Assembly: GCA_938005465.1 (NCBI GenBank) | Contig: CALLNU010000046.1 | Location: 1 to 64,000 of the forward strand | From: an uncultured Collinsella sp. | Lineage (GTDB): Bacteria; Actinomycetota; Coriobacteriia; Coriobacteriales; Coriobacteriaceae | Length of the DNA stretch: 64,000 nt | Direction: 5' to 3' | In this document: positions 41,522 to 49,702 of the stretch, in pieces | How the letters are laid out: every line of letters starts with the position of its first letter | How positions within the stretch are numbered: position 1 is the stretch's first letter | Notes under the pieces: generated by a model | The model's database searches: none | Seen by the model: only the letters and a program-made list of their open reading frames with translations | Told to the model about the DNA's origin: nothing | Translations under genes and position numbers: made by a program

Positions 41522-41611
41522 ACGGGGAGCTTGCAGGACAAGACGGCAGGCTGAGACTGGGCGCGCCCGCCCTGACCCGCAAACCTGATATGGGTAATGC
41601 CAACGAAGGGA
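41522..41611 (+). promoter_or_regulatory. TPP riboswitch (THI element)
   Basis: Conserved TPP-aptamer blocks occur in order: ACGGGGAGC, then GGCTGAGA (41549 on), GACCCGC, ACCTGATATGGGTAATGCCA and ACGAAGGGA. It ends 10 nt before the thiC start. It should repress thiC when thiamine pyrophosphate is plentiful. The aptamer overlaps the ribosome-site region, which suggests control of translation initiation. Confidence 0.96.
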
Positions 41612-41620
41612 GCCGTGCCA

Positions 41621-42955
41621 ATGAGCACACAGACCGAGCCCAAGCTCGTCACGCAAATCGACTTCGCCCGCGCCGGGCAGATCACACCGCAGATGAAGGA
41701 GGTCGCCGAGCGCGAGCATCGCGACCCCGAGTACATCCGCGAGCGCGTGGCCGACGGCCGCATCGCCATTCCCGCCAACATCGTGCACATCGAAAAGGGC
41801 ATGCACGCCTTTGGCGTCGGTGAGGGCTTGTCCACCAAGGTCAACGTGAACCTGGGCATCTCGGGCGACAAGGCCGATGCCGCCGAGGAATGGAAGAAGG
41901 TCAAGATCGCCGAGGACTTTGGCGCCGACGCCATCATGGACCTCTCCAACTCGGGCAAGACACGTCAGTTCCGCCAGCAGCTCATCGACGAGACGCCGCT
42001 CATGGTAGGCACCGTCCCCATGTACGACGCCATCGGCTACATGGAAAAGCCGCTGGTCAAGCTCACCAAGGACGACCTGTTCGAAGTCGTGCGCGCGCAT
42101 GCCGAGGACGGCGTGGACTTTATGACCATCCACTGCGGCATAAACAAGTCGGTCACCAAGACCTTTAAGGAGACCGGCCGCCTGATGAACATCGTGAGCC
42201 GTGGCGGCTCACTGCTGTTTGGCTGGATGGAGGTCACCGGTAACGAGAACCCATTCTATGAGTTCTACGACGAGTTGCTCGAGATTTGCCACGAGTACGA
42301 CGTGACGATTTCGCTCGGCGACTCCTGCCGCCCGGGCTGCCTCTACGACTCCAACGACGCCACCGAGACCGCTGAGATGATCGAGCTGGGCAAGCTGTGC
42401 AAGCGCGCTTGGGCCGCCGGCGTCCAGGTCATGGTCGAGGGCCCGGGTCACATGGCGCTCGACGAGATCGCCGCCAACATGAAACTGCAGAAGCGCCTGT
42501 GCCACAATGCTCCGTTCTATGTGCTCGGGCCGCTGGTGACCGATATCGGCGTGGGTTACGACCACATCACCGCCGCCATCGGCGGCGCCATCTCCGCCAG
42601 CTCCGGTGCCGACTTCCTGTGCTACGTGACACCAGCCGAGCACCTGTGCCTGCCTAACGCTCAGGATGTGCTCGACGGCCTCATGGCCACCAAGATCGCC
42701 GCACACGCCGCCGATATCGCCAAGAAGGTGCCCCACGCCCGCGACATGGACGACAAGATGGGCCAGGCACGTCGCAAGCTCGACTGGGACGCCATGTGGA
42801 AGTGCGCGCTCGACCCGGTTACGGGCAAGAAGCGCTACGAGGAGTCCCCCGCCGCCACCGAGGGCACTTGCACCATGTGTGGCAAGATGTGCGCCGTCCG
42901 CACCGTCAACAAGGTGTTCGAAGGCACGACGATCGACCTCGGCATGGAGGACTAG
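41621..42955 (+). CDS. thiC: Phosphomethylpyrimidine synthase ThiC
   Basis: A 444-residue radical-SAM enzyme that turns aminoimidazole ribotide into HMP-phosphate, the thiamine pyrimidine. Blocks seen: PANIVHIEKGMHAFGVGEGL, DFMTIHCGINKS, SRGGSLLFGWM, SLGDSCRPGC, GPGHMALDEI and the late Fe-S motif CTMCGKMCAVR (CxxCxxxxC). The protein is shorter than E. coli ThiC, as usual outside proteobacteria. ATG at 41621 follows GAAGGGAG. thiD lies 184 nt downstream. Confidence 0.96.
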   Translation: MSTQTEPKLVTQIDFARAGQITPQMKEVAEREHRDPEYIRERVADGRIAIPANIVHIEKGMHAFGVGEGLSTKVNVNLGISGDKADAAEEWKKVKIAEDFGADAIMDLSNSGKTRQFRQQLIDETPLMVGTVPMYDAIGYMEKPLVKLTKDDLFEVVRAHAEDGVDFMTIHCGINKSVTKTFKETGRLMNIVSRGGSLLFGWMEVTGNENPFYEFYDELLEICHEYDVTISLGDSCRPGCLYDSNDATETAEMIELGKLCKRAWAAGVQVMVEGPGHMALDEIAANMKLQKRLCHNAPFYVLGPLVTDIGVGYDHITAAIGGAISASSGADFLCYVTPAEHLCLPNAQDVLDGLMATKIAAHAADIAKKVPHARDMDDKMGQARRKLDWDAMWKCALDPVTGKKRYEESPAATEGTCTMCGKMCAVRTVNKVFEGTTIDLGMED

Positions 42956-43138
42956 TCTCTTCGCCGCAATCTCCTTTTAACATCGAGTCGGTGCCCGCCA
43001 ATTGTTGACGTGTGAACATTTGCCTGCATTTGCGTAAAAATTGCATCTCGCGCCCGGGTTCGGCATATCGCCGGCCTGGGCATCTTTATAATGCGGGGTA
43101 ATAGACCCATTTGAATCCGACCAGACAAGGGAGCGAAC

Positions 43139-43969
43139 ATGGATCGCAGCAAGGTACCTGCCGTTCTATCCATCGCAGGATCCGATTCCAGCGGTGGCGC
43201 CGGCATTCAGGCCGACATTAAGACCATCACGGCGCACCGTCTGTATGCCGAGACAGCCATCACGGCCATCACCGCACAAAACACGCTCGGTGTCACCGCC
43301 GTGCAGAATATCTCCCCGTATATTGTCGCGACGCAGATTGACGCCGTCTTTGACGATATTCGACCCAGCGCCGTCAAGATCGGCATGGTCTCCTCTGCCG
43401 AGATTATCGAGGTTATCGCCGACCGCCTGAGCGCATGGAACGCACGAAATATCGTCGTCGACCCCGTCATGGTCGCCACCTCGGGCGCTCGCCTCATTGC
43501 CGAGGACGCCGCTGAGGCGCTCACGCGTCGCCTGTTCCCGCTGGCGACCGTCATCACGCCCAACATTCCCGAGGCCATGGCGCTGCTCGACTACGAGGTC
43601 GATTCCGAGCGCACGCAGCAAAACGCTGCCATGCTCCTCACCCGCCGCTTTGGCTGCGCGTCCCTCGTTAAGGGCGGACATTTTGTCAACGAGGCCAACG
43701 ATGTGCTAGCAGAGCCCGCGCCGCTCGATGACGAGGGCAACCACCTGGGCGATCCGCTCACCACGTGGTTCCGCCACAAGCGCATCGAGACCGGCAACAC
43801 GCATGGCACCGGTTGCACGCTTTCGTCCGCCATCGCCTGCGCATTGGCACAGGGCATGGATCTTGCCGACGCCGTCAACGCCGGCAAGGCCTACCTAACC
43901 GGAGCTCTCGCCGCCGGCTTTGACATGGGCAAAGGTTCCGGCCCCGTCAACCATATGTGGCAATATTAA
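43139..43969 (+). CDS. thiD: HMP/HMP-phosphate kinase ThiD
   Basis: A 276-residue ribokinase-fold kinase. It starts VPAVLSIAGSDSSGGAGIQAD, has ALQNTLGV-like TAQNTLGVTAV, DPVMVATSGARL, and the late anion-hole motif GTGCTLSSAIAC. It phosphorylates HMP twice in thiamine synthesis. It probably shares the thiC transcript or has its own promoter in the 184-nt gap. ThiE and ThiM are not in the window. Confidence 0.94.
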   Translation: MDRSKVPAVLSIAGSDSSGGAGIQADIKTITAHRLYAETAITAITAQNTLGVTAVQNISPYIVATQIDAVFDDIRPSAVKIGMVSSAEIIEVIADRLSAWNARNIVVDPVMVATSGARLIAEDAAEALTRRLFPLATVITPNIPEAMALLDYEVDSERTQQNAAMLLTRRFGCASLVKGGHFVNEANDVLAEPAPLDDEGNHLGDPLTTWFRHKRIETGNTHGTGCTLSSAIACALAQGMDLADAVNAGKAYLTGALAAGFDMGKGSGPVNHMWQY

Positions 43970-43983
43970 GATTCGCAGCCCAA

Positions 43984-44019
43984 AACCACCACAAAGGGGC
44001 AGGCACCTTTGTGGTGGTT
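43984..44019. terminator. Hairpin after thiD
   Basis: AACCACCACAAAGG and CCTTTGTGGTGGTT are perfect 14-bp arms around GGCAGGCA. No strong T-tract follows on the plus strand. It lies just before the tandem palindromes. Confidence 0.7.
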
Positions 44020-44029
44020 CCCACAAATA

Positions 44030-44245
44030 TCTCGATCTGTAACAGTTAGAGTCCATTTTTCGGCCCACCTGTTACAGATCGAGACATTCAAATTCAGCTG
44101 AGAAGATAATCTCGATCTGTAACAGTAACTCGGCAAAATCGACCCTAGATGTTACAGATCGAGACAAACGACCGATATCGACCTGAATAATCTCAATCTG
44201 TAACATCTAGCCCGTTTTCGGCCTTCGTACTGTTACAGATCAAGA
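44030..44245 (-). repeat. Three tandem 80-bp palindromic units
   Basis: The units start at 44030, 44110 and 44191. Each has arms TCTCGATCTGTAACA(G) and (C)TGTTACAGATCGAGA with 24-26 nt of unrelated loop. Units 1 and 2 are perfect; unit 3 has two changes that are mismatches on the plus strand but G-U pairs on the minus strand. They follow the SGNH gene (minus strand) by 57 nt. See the finding. Confidence 0.93.
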
Positions 44246-44301
44246 CAAACAAACGAAACAAGCCGCCGCAAGGGGAACTTTTGTACCGCTTTGGGGCTGC
44301 A

Positions 44302-44961
44302 CTACTCACCGAGCATCTCTTGGAGCTTGGCTGCCACGGCATGTCCCAAGCTCTCGTGGCTCTCGGGCATCATGTGCAGATAATCGATATCGCCCGGCTC
44401 GGCAAAATCGGCGGCATTCAAAAAGTCGCAGCCAAACTGCTCAGCCACATGCGCGTAGTACTCACCAAAATGTTCCGAGGCTTCTACGGAATGCTCGTCA
44501 AAATCGGTCATATATACGTCGGCGATCTGCGGCTTAATCTTGATAGGCGCCATCAGCAGAATCCGTGGGCAGGGCGCGGCATCGGTCCAGGCAAACGCAC
44601 GGACGGCGCGAATCAACGCCATGGCGCCGCGGGCAATATCGGAGGCCGTCACGCCAAAGACCGTCTTGCAGTCGTTGGTGCCCAGCATAATCACGATCGC
44701 ATCCAGCGGCTTATGGGCCTCGAGCAGCATCGGCAGCGCGCGAATGCCGTTGAGGTTGGTGTCCAGATGGCACATATCGTCGCGCACCGTCGTGCGACCA
44801 TTTAGGCCTTCCTCAATCACATGCCAACCCTCACCCAGGTCACGCTGCACCACACCGCACCAGCGCACATCCTGCGCATAGCGCACTGCGGTGCTGTCGC
44901 GCATACCTGCCGGATCGTAGCCATAGGTATTGCTGTCGCCAAAGCACAGAACGTTTTTCAT
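44302..44961 (-). CDS. SGNH/GDSL-family hydrolase
   Basis: A 219-residue SGNH enzyme. Block I FGDSNTYGYDP holds the nucleophilic Ser, block II EEGLNGRTT the Gly, block III MLGTNDCK the Asn, and the C-terminal block YLHMMPESHESLG the Asp/His region. No signal peptide is seen, so it is cytoplasmic, probably an esterase or acyl/acetyl hydrolase like the arylesterase TesA-type group. Its 3' end runs into the tandem palindromes. Confidence 0.85.
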   Translation of the reverse strand: MKNVLCFGDSNTYGYDPAGMRDSTAVRYAQDVRWCGVVQRDLGEGWHVIEEGLNGRTTVRDDMCHLDTNLNGIRALPMLLEAHKPLDAIVIMLGTNDCKTVFGVTASDIARGAMALIRAVRAFAWTDAAPCPRILLMAPIKIKPQIADVYMTDFDEHSVEASEHFGEYYAHVAEQFGCDFLNAADFAEPGDIDYLHMMPESHESLGHAVAAKLQEMLGE

Positions 44962-44984
44962 CGTAAGCCCTTCCTTTAGTAAAA

Positions 44985-45014
44985 AGCCGACGGGAGCAGC
45001 CCCTCCCGCCGGCT
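44985..45014 (-). terminator. Terminator of the macrodomain gene
   Basis: AGCCGACGGGAG pairs with CTCCCGCCGGCT (one mismatch) and is followed on the minus strand by TTTTTAC. Confidence 0.87.
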
Positions 45015-45039
45015 CGACCTATCTGTCGGCACGTACCGA

Positions 45040-46176
45040 TTACAGGTACTTGCGCCAATCGCCATCGTCCTCATCGTCCTCGGCGGCAACCTGAGCCCGC
45101 TCGGCGGCGCGAGCAGCCGCAGCGCGTGCGGCAACCTGGGCATAGGACTCCTCGTTACGCTCGGGGAAGCTTGCCAGCACGTGCTCGAACTTGGCGAAGT
45201 CCTCATCCCAGCGCGTAGAAGGCACGGCAAAGAGCACCTGCTTGACCTTAAAGTCGCCCGATGCGAGCTCCTCGCGGAAGAGCTCTGCCACGGCCTCGGC
45301 GTCAAAGCCGTTGTTGTCGCAGCCCCAAGCACCCAGTACGAGCTTCTCGCGACCCAGCTCGTCGCAGATGGCAAGCACAAAGCGGATGCGATCGCGCAGA
45401 GCGTCAAGCAAGGCATCGTCGCTCACGCGATACTCCTGGCGAGCACGCTTGGCGTTGGGCGCGGCGGCCACGATTACGTCGGCATAGGCGTGCACATGGT
45501 TGCGGTCGAAGCGCACCGCGGGCACCACCAGCGCACGGTTGCGGTACAGCTCGCAGTTGATGTTGCGGCGACGGTTCTCACCGTACCACTTACGCTGCTT
45601 ATCGAGGACGTTGTACAGATACGAATCGGCGCAGAGCGCCGCCTCCTGGCCCAGGTAGCCCTGGATATAGCCGCCGCCCGGATTGGTAAACGAGGCAAAG
45701 GCGAGCACGGCCATATCGCAGAACTGCGCATAGCCGCGGCCGTTATCGAGGATTGCCTGCGTGGCAGAGGCATCGAGCACAGTGACCTCGGGCAGGACCG
45801 GAGCAGCCTCCTCCGCGGGCGCGGACTCAGCCTCGTCGGCCAACTCGGTGGACTCGAGTGCCACCTCGGGCTCGACCGCAGTCTCCACCTCGGCGGTCTC
45901 AACCTCGGCAGCCTCAGCAGCCTCGACGTCCTCGGCAACCGGTTCCTCAGCAGCCGCTGCCTTCTGGGCCTTGGCCTTCATCGCCGCGACAAAGCCGGCA
46001 GGCATACCGTCGAATTCGCGCACGCCGGCAAGCGAACGCTCGATGTCCTTGGCGCAGGCCTCGGACACAGCCGCCACATGGCGCTCGGCGGCCTTGGCAC
46101 GCGCCTCGCGCTTGGGATTGGGCTGACCCGCTCGGTTAGACCTGCGGTTACGGTTCCTGTTGTCGACATCTGCCAT
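45040..46176 (-). CDS. TIGR02452-type macrodomain protein (PARG-like) with low-complexity insert
   Basis: A 378-residue protein. The catalytic part (from about residue 130) has SFTNPGGGYIQGYLGQEAAL, the GGG-X-EE-like loop of bacterial-type poly(ADP-ribose) glycohydrolases, VVPAVRFDR and LGAWGCDNNGFD. In front lies a basic helical region (residues 1-75) then a Glu/Ala/Val-rich stretch of about 50 residues (VEAAEAAEVETAEVETAVEP). That insert splits the usual N-terminal helices of the family from the active-site loop. The C-terminus ends in acid/Trp (DDEDDGDWRKYL). It may remove ADP-ribose from proteins or process NAD-derived signals; substrate unknown. Confidence 0.8.
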   Translation of the reverse strand: MADVDNRNRNRRSNRAGQPNPKREARAKAAERHVAAVSEACAKDIERSLAGVREFDGMPAGFVAAMKAKAQKAAAAEEPVAEDVEAAEAAEVETAEVETAVEPEVALESTELADEAESAPAEEAAPVLPEVTVLDASATQAILDNGRGYAQFCDMAVLAFASFTNPGGGYIQGYLGQEAALCADSYLYNVLDKQRKWYGENRRRNINCELYRNRALVVPAVRFDRNHVHAYADVIVAAAPNAKRARQEYRVSDDALLDALRDRIRFVLAICDELGREKLVLGAWGCDNNGFDAEAVAELFREELASGDFKVKQVLFAVPSTRWDEDFAKFEHVLASFPERNEESYAQVAARAAAARAAERAQVAAEDDEDDGDWRKYL

Positions 46177-46246
46177 ACGTGGCTACCTTTCCTGTCGCTG
46201 CCGCTATCGGCTTTTTCCCATCCATCATACCCCGCCGCGCACAAAA

Positions 46247-46271
46247 AAGACGGCCCCGAAGGACCGCCTTT
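46247..46271 (-). terminator. Terminator of the Bax-inhibitor gene
   Basis: On the minus strand AAGGCGGTCC-TTCG-GGGCCGTCTT forms a stem with two G-U pairs and is followed by TTTTG. Confidence 0.75.
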
Positions 46272-46317
46272 CGTATCGTTTTACCGTGTCCGGCAAGAAG
46301 CGTCGCAATGCCGCGCT

Positions 46318-47013
46318 TTAATCGCGACGGCCGAGGATGTTCAGAATACGCAGGAACACGTTGATAATGTCCACGAACAGATTGGACGCCATGAGCACGG
46401 CGTTGGGCAGCGTAGGCGGCACTGTCGTGGCAACATAGGTGTCGTAGCCAATAAAGCCGGCGAACACCACGATCACGATCAGGTCGGTGATGGTCTGCGA
46501 GACGCCCATGAACATCAGCACGATCTCAACCAGAATAGTGGCGAGCAGAATGCCAAAACCGATGCCATATACGCGCTGGAAAAACTTGGGGAACGTCACG
46601 CCCAAGGCGCCAAAGACAAAGGTGATGGCGGCCGTGGCGATAAAGGCAGTGTTGATGGTGGGCAGGTCGTAGTTGGCAAGGCCAAACGACGCGGTCAGGC
46701 CAAAGGTACTCGCAAAGATTACGTAGCCCACAAGGGACAGGCCCACGGACTGCTTGCTGGCGGCGGCCGACATCATGACCATGCCGACGATGGTCAAAAT
46801 AAATGAGCCAAAGACCAGCGGCAAAGCGGCGCCGCTCATCATCATGCGCGCAAACGACATGGTGCTCGTAAAGTAAGCACCGACGCCCATGGCGCAAAAG
46901 CCCAAAAAGATCAGGGCAGACATGGCAAGATTATACGCACGCGGCGACATCTCCTTGGCACGGCTTGCGCCGGTTTCGATGGGGCCATTCTGATAGCCCT
47001 GAATATCGTTCAT
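46318..47013 (-). CDS. Bax inhibitor-1 / YccA family membrane protein
   Basis: A 231-residue protein with seven predicted membrane helices, starting after a polar 20-residue N-terminus. The C-terminal IVVFAGFIGYDTYVAT motif with conserved Asp is typical of BI-1/TMBIM proteins, which act as pH-dependent Ca2+ leak channels in studied members. Bacterial roles are poorly known. A terminator follows; the start is an ATG with AAAGGAC upstream. Confidence 0.87.
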   Translation of the reverse strand: MNDIQGYQNGPIETGASRAKEMSPRAYNLAMSALIFLGFCAMGVGAYFTSTMSFARMMMSGAALPLVFGSFILTIVGMVMMSAAASKQSVGLSLVGYVIFASTFGLTASFGLANYDLPTINTAFIATAAITFVFGALGVTFPKFFQRVYGIGFGILLATILVEIVLMFMGVSQTITDLIVIVVFAGFIGYDTYVATTVPPTLPNAVLMASNLFVDIINVFLRILNILGRRD

Positions 47014-47092
47014 AATTTCGTCCTTTCAAAAGCGCCGCGACAGCGCAGTAGCTGACAAGATTCCTGTCATTGTACCCGAATGCCGTACGTCC

Positions 47093-47431
47093 TTACCTAC
47101 GGCGCTCGCCCTCAAGCGTACGATCAAAGGCCCAGACCCACCAACGCATCACGTGTGCCTGCGAGCCGTCTGCCCGCTCGCGCGTCTGGTCCTCCAGATA
47201 CAACTCGGTCGCGTGCCCGCCAAAACGCACCTTATATGTTGCCGTACGGATGCCGTGGACCATCAGGCCAAACCCGGTGGTCGAGATAATTTCGTCGATC
47301 GTAAAACAACGGCCGTCGACCCAGCAGACGGTGACCGGCACGACCTGTCCGCCCGCGAGGATGCGGGCCACGACGTCCACATACTGCTTGTGCACGCGCC
47401 GAGTTTTGCCGTCTGTCTGTCGATATTCCAT
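47093..47431 (-). CDS. Small protein of unknown function (112 aa)
   Basis: The product is mostly beta-strand: VVPVTVCWVDGRCFTIDEI, GLMVHGIRTATYKVRFGG and ATELYLED, ending WWVWAFDRTLEGERRR. It resembles small actinobacterial proteins that pair a W/F-R-G-R strand with a trailing W-x-W (DUF6504-like), a weak resemblance. AGGAGG lies only 1 nt before the ATG at 47431, which is too close. The true start could be ATG at 47452, seven codons upstream, so the N-terminus is uncertain. Confidence 0.55.
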   Translation of the reverse strand: MEYRQTDGKTRRVHKQYVDVVARILAGGQVVPVTVCWVDGRCFTIDEIISTTGFGLMVHGIRTATYKVRFGGHATELYLEDQTRERADGSQAHVMRWWVWAFDRTLEGERRR

Positions 47432-47681
47432 GCCTCCTATTATCGAACGCATGTTTGCATGTTGTAAAGCGAACAGACTGTGGTTTTGGAGTGTCGTAGT
47501 AATCGCACGTGTCCGCATGGCGTGTTAGCAAAAAGAACACCCGCGGTCAACAGGGCTAATATTCAATTTTAGTGCCAAAAAGTTCACTTCTCCCATCAGA
47601 ACTCGGTAAAGAGACCCGCAGGAGGTGATACGATTTATCATGTTTTTGTAACGTGTCTGCAAACTTCGAGAAAGCCCATAT

Positions 47682-48731
47682 ATGGACGTAACGTTCTCAA
47701 CCTTCCTCGGCCAAATTGTGTCGAACCCAGTCCTTGCCGTCACCGTGATCCTCGCGTTGGGCGCCATCTTCGTCAATGGATGGACCGACGCGCCCAACGC
47801 CATCGCGACCTGCGTCACTACGCGTTGCATGCCCGCCCGCGCCGCCATTCTCATGAGCGCCGCATTCAACTTCCTCGGCGTGCTCATCATGACGCACTTT
47901 AACGCGAGCGTCGCCAACACCATCTCACATATCGTCGACTTTGGCGGAAACAGCACCATGGCGCTCGCCTGCCTATGCGCGGCGCTGTTCTCCATCGTCG
48001 TCTACGGCGCCACAGCGTCGCGTTTTGGCATCCCCACCTCGCAAAGCCACAGCCTTATCGCCGGCCTGACCGGTGCCGCCATCGCCCTCGGCGGTGCGAG
48101 CAGCGTCAACGTCCACGAGTGGATGAAGGTCATCTACGGCCTGGCGCTCTCCATAGGCCTGGGCTTTGTCATGGGCTGGGTCCTGTGCAAGCTCGTCTCG
48201 ATTCTTTTCGCCGCCGCCAACAGGCGACGTGCCAATGTCTTCTTTAAATACGCTCAGATCGCGAGCGCCGCGGCCATGAGCTTTATGCACGGCGCGCAGG
48301 ATGGACAGAAGTTCATCGGCGTGCTCTTTTTAGGCGTGGCCTTTGCCAGCGGCCAGACGAGCGTCGGCGATGCAGGCATCCCCATCTGGATTATGCTGCT
48401 GTGCTCGGCCACTATGGGCATCGGCACCAGCGTGGGCGGCGAGCGCATCATCAAGTCCGTCGGCCAGAGCATGGTCAAGCTCGAAAAGTACCAGGGCTTC
48501 TCCGCCGACCTGGCGGGCGCCGCGAACCTGCTGCTTGCCACCCTTACCGGCATCCCCGTGTCCTCCACACACATCAAGACCTGCGCCATCATGGGCGTCG
48601 GTGCCGTCAAGCGCCTCTCGGCCATCAACTTCGGCGTCGTCAAGGACATGATGTTCACCTGGTTCTTCACCTTCCCTGCCTGCGGACTCATCAGCTTTGT
48701 CATGGCCAAGCTGTTCATGATGTTCCTCTAA
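47682..48731 (+). CDS. pit: PiT-family inorganic phosphate transporter
   Basis: A 349-residue PiT permease with two internally repeated PD001131-like signatures: VNGWTDAPNAIATCVTTR near residue 28 and MHGAQDGQKFIGVLF near residue 205. GIPTSQSHSLIAG and GIPVSSTHIKT match the second halves. About ten membrane helices. It takes up metal phosphate with H+ or Na+. The DUF47 gene follows after 67 nt, the usual pairing. Confidence 0.92.
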   Translation: MDVTFSTFLGQIVSNPVLAVTVILALGAIFVNGWTDAPNAIATCVTTRCMPARAAILMSAAFNFLGVLIMTHFNASVANTISHIVDFGGNSTMALACLCAALFSIVVYGATASRFGIPTSQSHSLIAGLTGAAIALGGASSVNVHEWMKVIYGLALSIGLGFVMGWVLCKLVSILFAAANRRRANVFFKYAQIASAAAMSFMHGAQDGQKFIGVLFLGVAFASGQTSVGDAGIPIWIMLLCSATMGIGTSVGGERIIKSVGQSMVKLEKYQGFSADLAGAANLLLATLTGIPVSSTHIKTCAIMGVGAVKRLSAINFGVVKDMMFTWFFTFPACGLISFVMAKLFMMFL

Positions 48732-48798
48732 TCAAACCGAGCGTCCATCCGGACCGCAACACTTCGCCCACCCGTCTTCGCCTCGAAAGGACCCACCC

Positions 48799-49422
48799 AT
48801 GGCAAAGAAACCCGATTCGTTCTACTTTGATAACTACGTTGCCTGCGCCGACCTCGCCGTTCAGGCAGCCGAGCTGCTCACCAAGATTTTTGAGAACTTT
48901 GACCCCGCGCAGATCCACGACATGCTCGATAAGATGCATGCGATTGAGCATGCGGCAGACAAGAAGCACCATGAGCTCGAAGACGCCTTGCTCACCGCCT
49001 TTATCACCCCGCTCGAGCGCGAGGATCTGGATCTGATGAGCTGCTCACTCGACACCGTGCTCGACCGCATCGAGGGCGTCGTGCAGCGCGTCTACTTCAC
49101 CAACATCCAGAGCATCCATCCCGACGCCATCGTCATCGCCCACAAGGTGACTGACGCCTGCCGCGCCATGAAAGACCTGATGGTCGAGCTGCCCAACTAC
49201 CGCAAGTCCAAGACCCTGCGCGAACTCGTCATCCAGATCAACACCATCGAGTCCGAAGCCGACGAGCTCTATATCAACGCCATGCGCAACCTACACGTTA
49301 ACGGCAAGGACCCGCTCGAGGTCATCGCCTGGCGTGACGTATACGCCTTCCTGGAGTACTGCGCTGACTGCTGTGAGAATGTGGCCGATGTTGTGGATTC
49401 GATTGTCATGAAGAACAGTTAA
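48799..49422 (+). CDS. DUF47 (PhoU-like) phosphate transport regulator
   Basis: A 207-residue all-helical protein of the DUF47/Pit-accessory family, related to PhoU. It has AIEHAADKKHHELEDAL, ITPLEREDLDLMSCSLDTVLDRIEG and NTIESEADELY, the acidic helices that bind metals. It is thought to control the PiT permease. ATG at 48799 follows AAAGGAC. A 110-bp palindrome (49427-49536) begins 5 nt after the stop. Confidence 0.9.
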   Translation: MAKKPDSFYFDNYVACADLAVQAAELLTKIFENFDPAQIHDMLDKMHAIEHAADKKHHELEDALLTAFITPLEREDLDLMSCSLDTVLDRIEGVVQRVYFTNIQSIHPDAIVIAHKVTDACRAMKDLMVELPNYRKSKTLRELVIQINTIESEADELYINAMRNLHVNGKDPLEVIAWRDVYAFLEYCADCCENVADVVDSIVMKNS

Positions 49423-49426
49423 TTGG

Positions 49427-49536
49427 GGGTACGTGTCCCGGCGGCGAAGGGCCGGCACCTGTTTGCTTTCTCACTCCGGCTGCATGGCAGAGTCGTTCGA
49501 AAGTAAACAGGTGCCGGCCCTTCGCCTTACGTACCA
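49427..49536. repeat. Large palindrome with 22-bp perfect arms
   Basis: GGCGAAGGGCCGGCACCTGT and two more Ts (49443-49464) pair perfectly with 49505-49526. Outside, GGTACGT and ACGTACC extend the stem after an internal loop. It lies after the DUF47 gene. No T-tract follows. The GGTGCC core recalls hairpins at 7734, 9039 and 43984. Confidence 0.85.
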
Positions 49537-49702
49537 CCATTGGGAACTTTGGCTGATACTTTGAAAGCGATGGGGCTTTTGTTGGCGGGGCCTTTGGACC
49601 CGATTGGGAACTTTGGGACCGCCTTAAACGTTTGGGTGGATGGGGCTTTGGGTACCCTTTGTTTTACTTTGGATTGATTCGTTGAATTTGGAGGTCTTGG
49701 TT

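Noticed and set aside
40928..42133. A 401-aa protein covering the unknown membrane protein and part of thiC
   Set aside because: The extra N-terminal 228 codons are antisense to thiC and its riboswitch. The family-like start with a ribosome site is at 41449.
44030..44245. CRISPR array
   Set aside because: Only three units, the conserved part is two inverted arms around a variable loop, and there are no cas genes. It is a palindromic tandem repeat.
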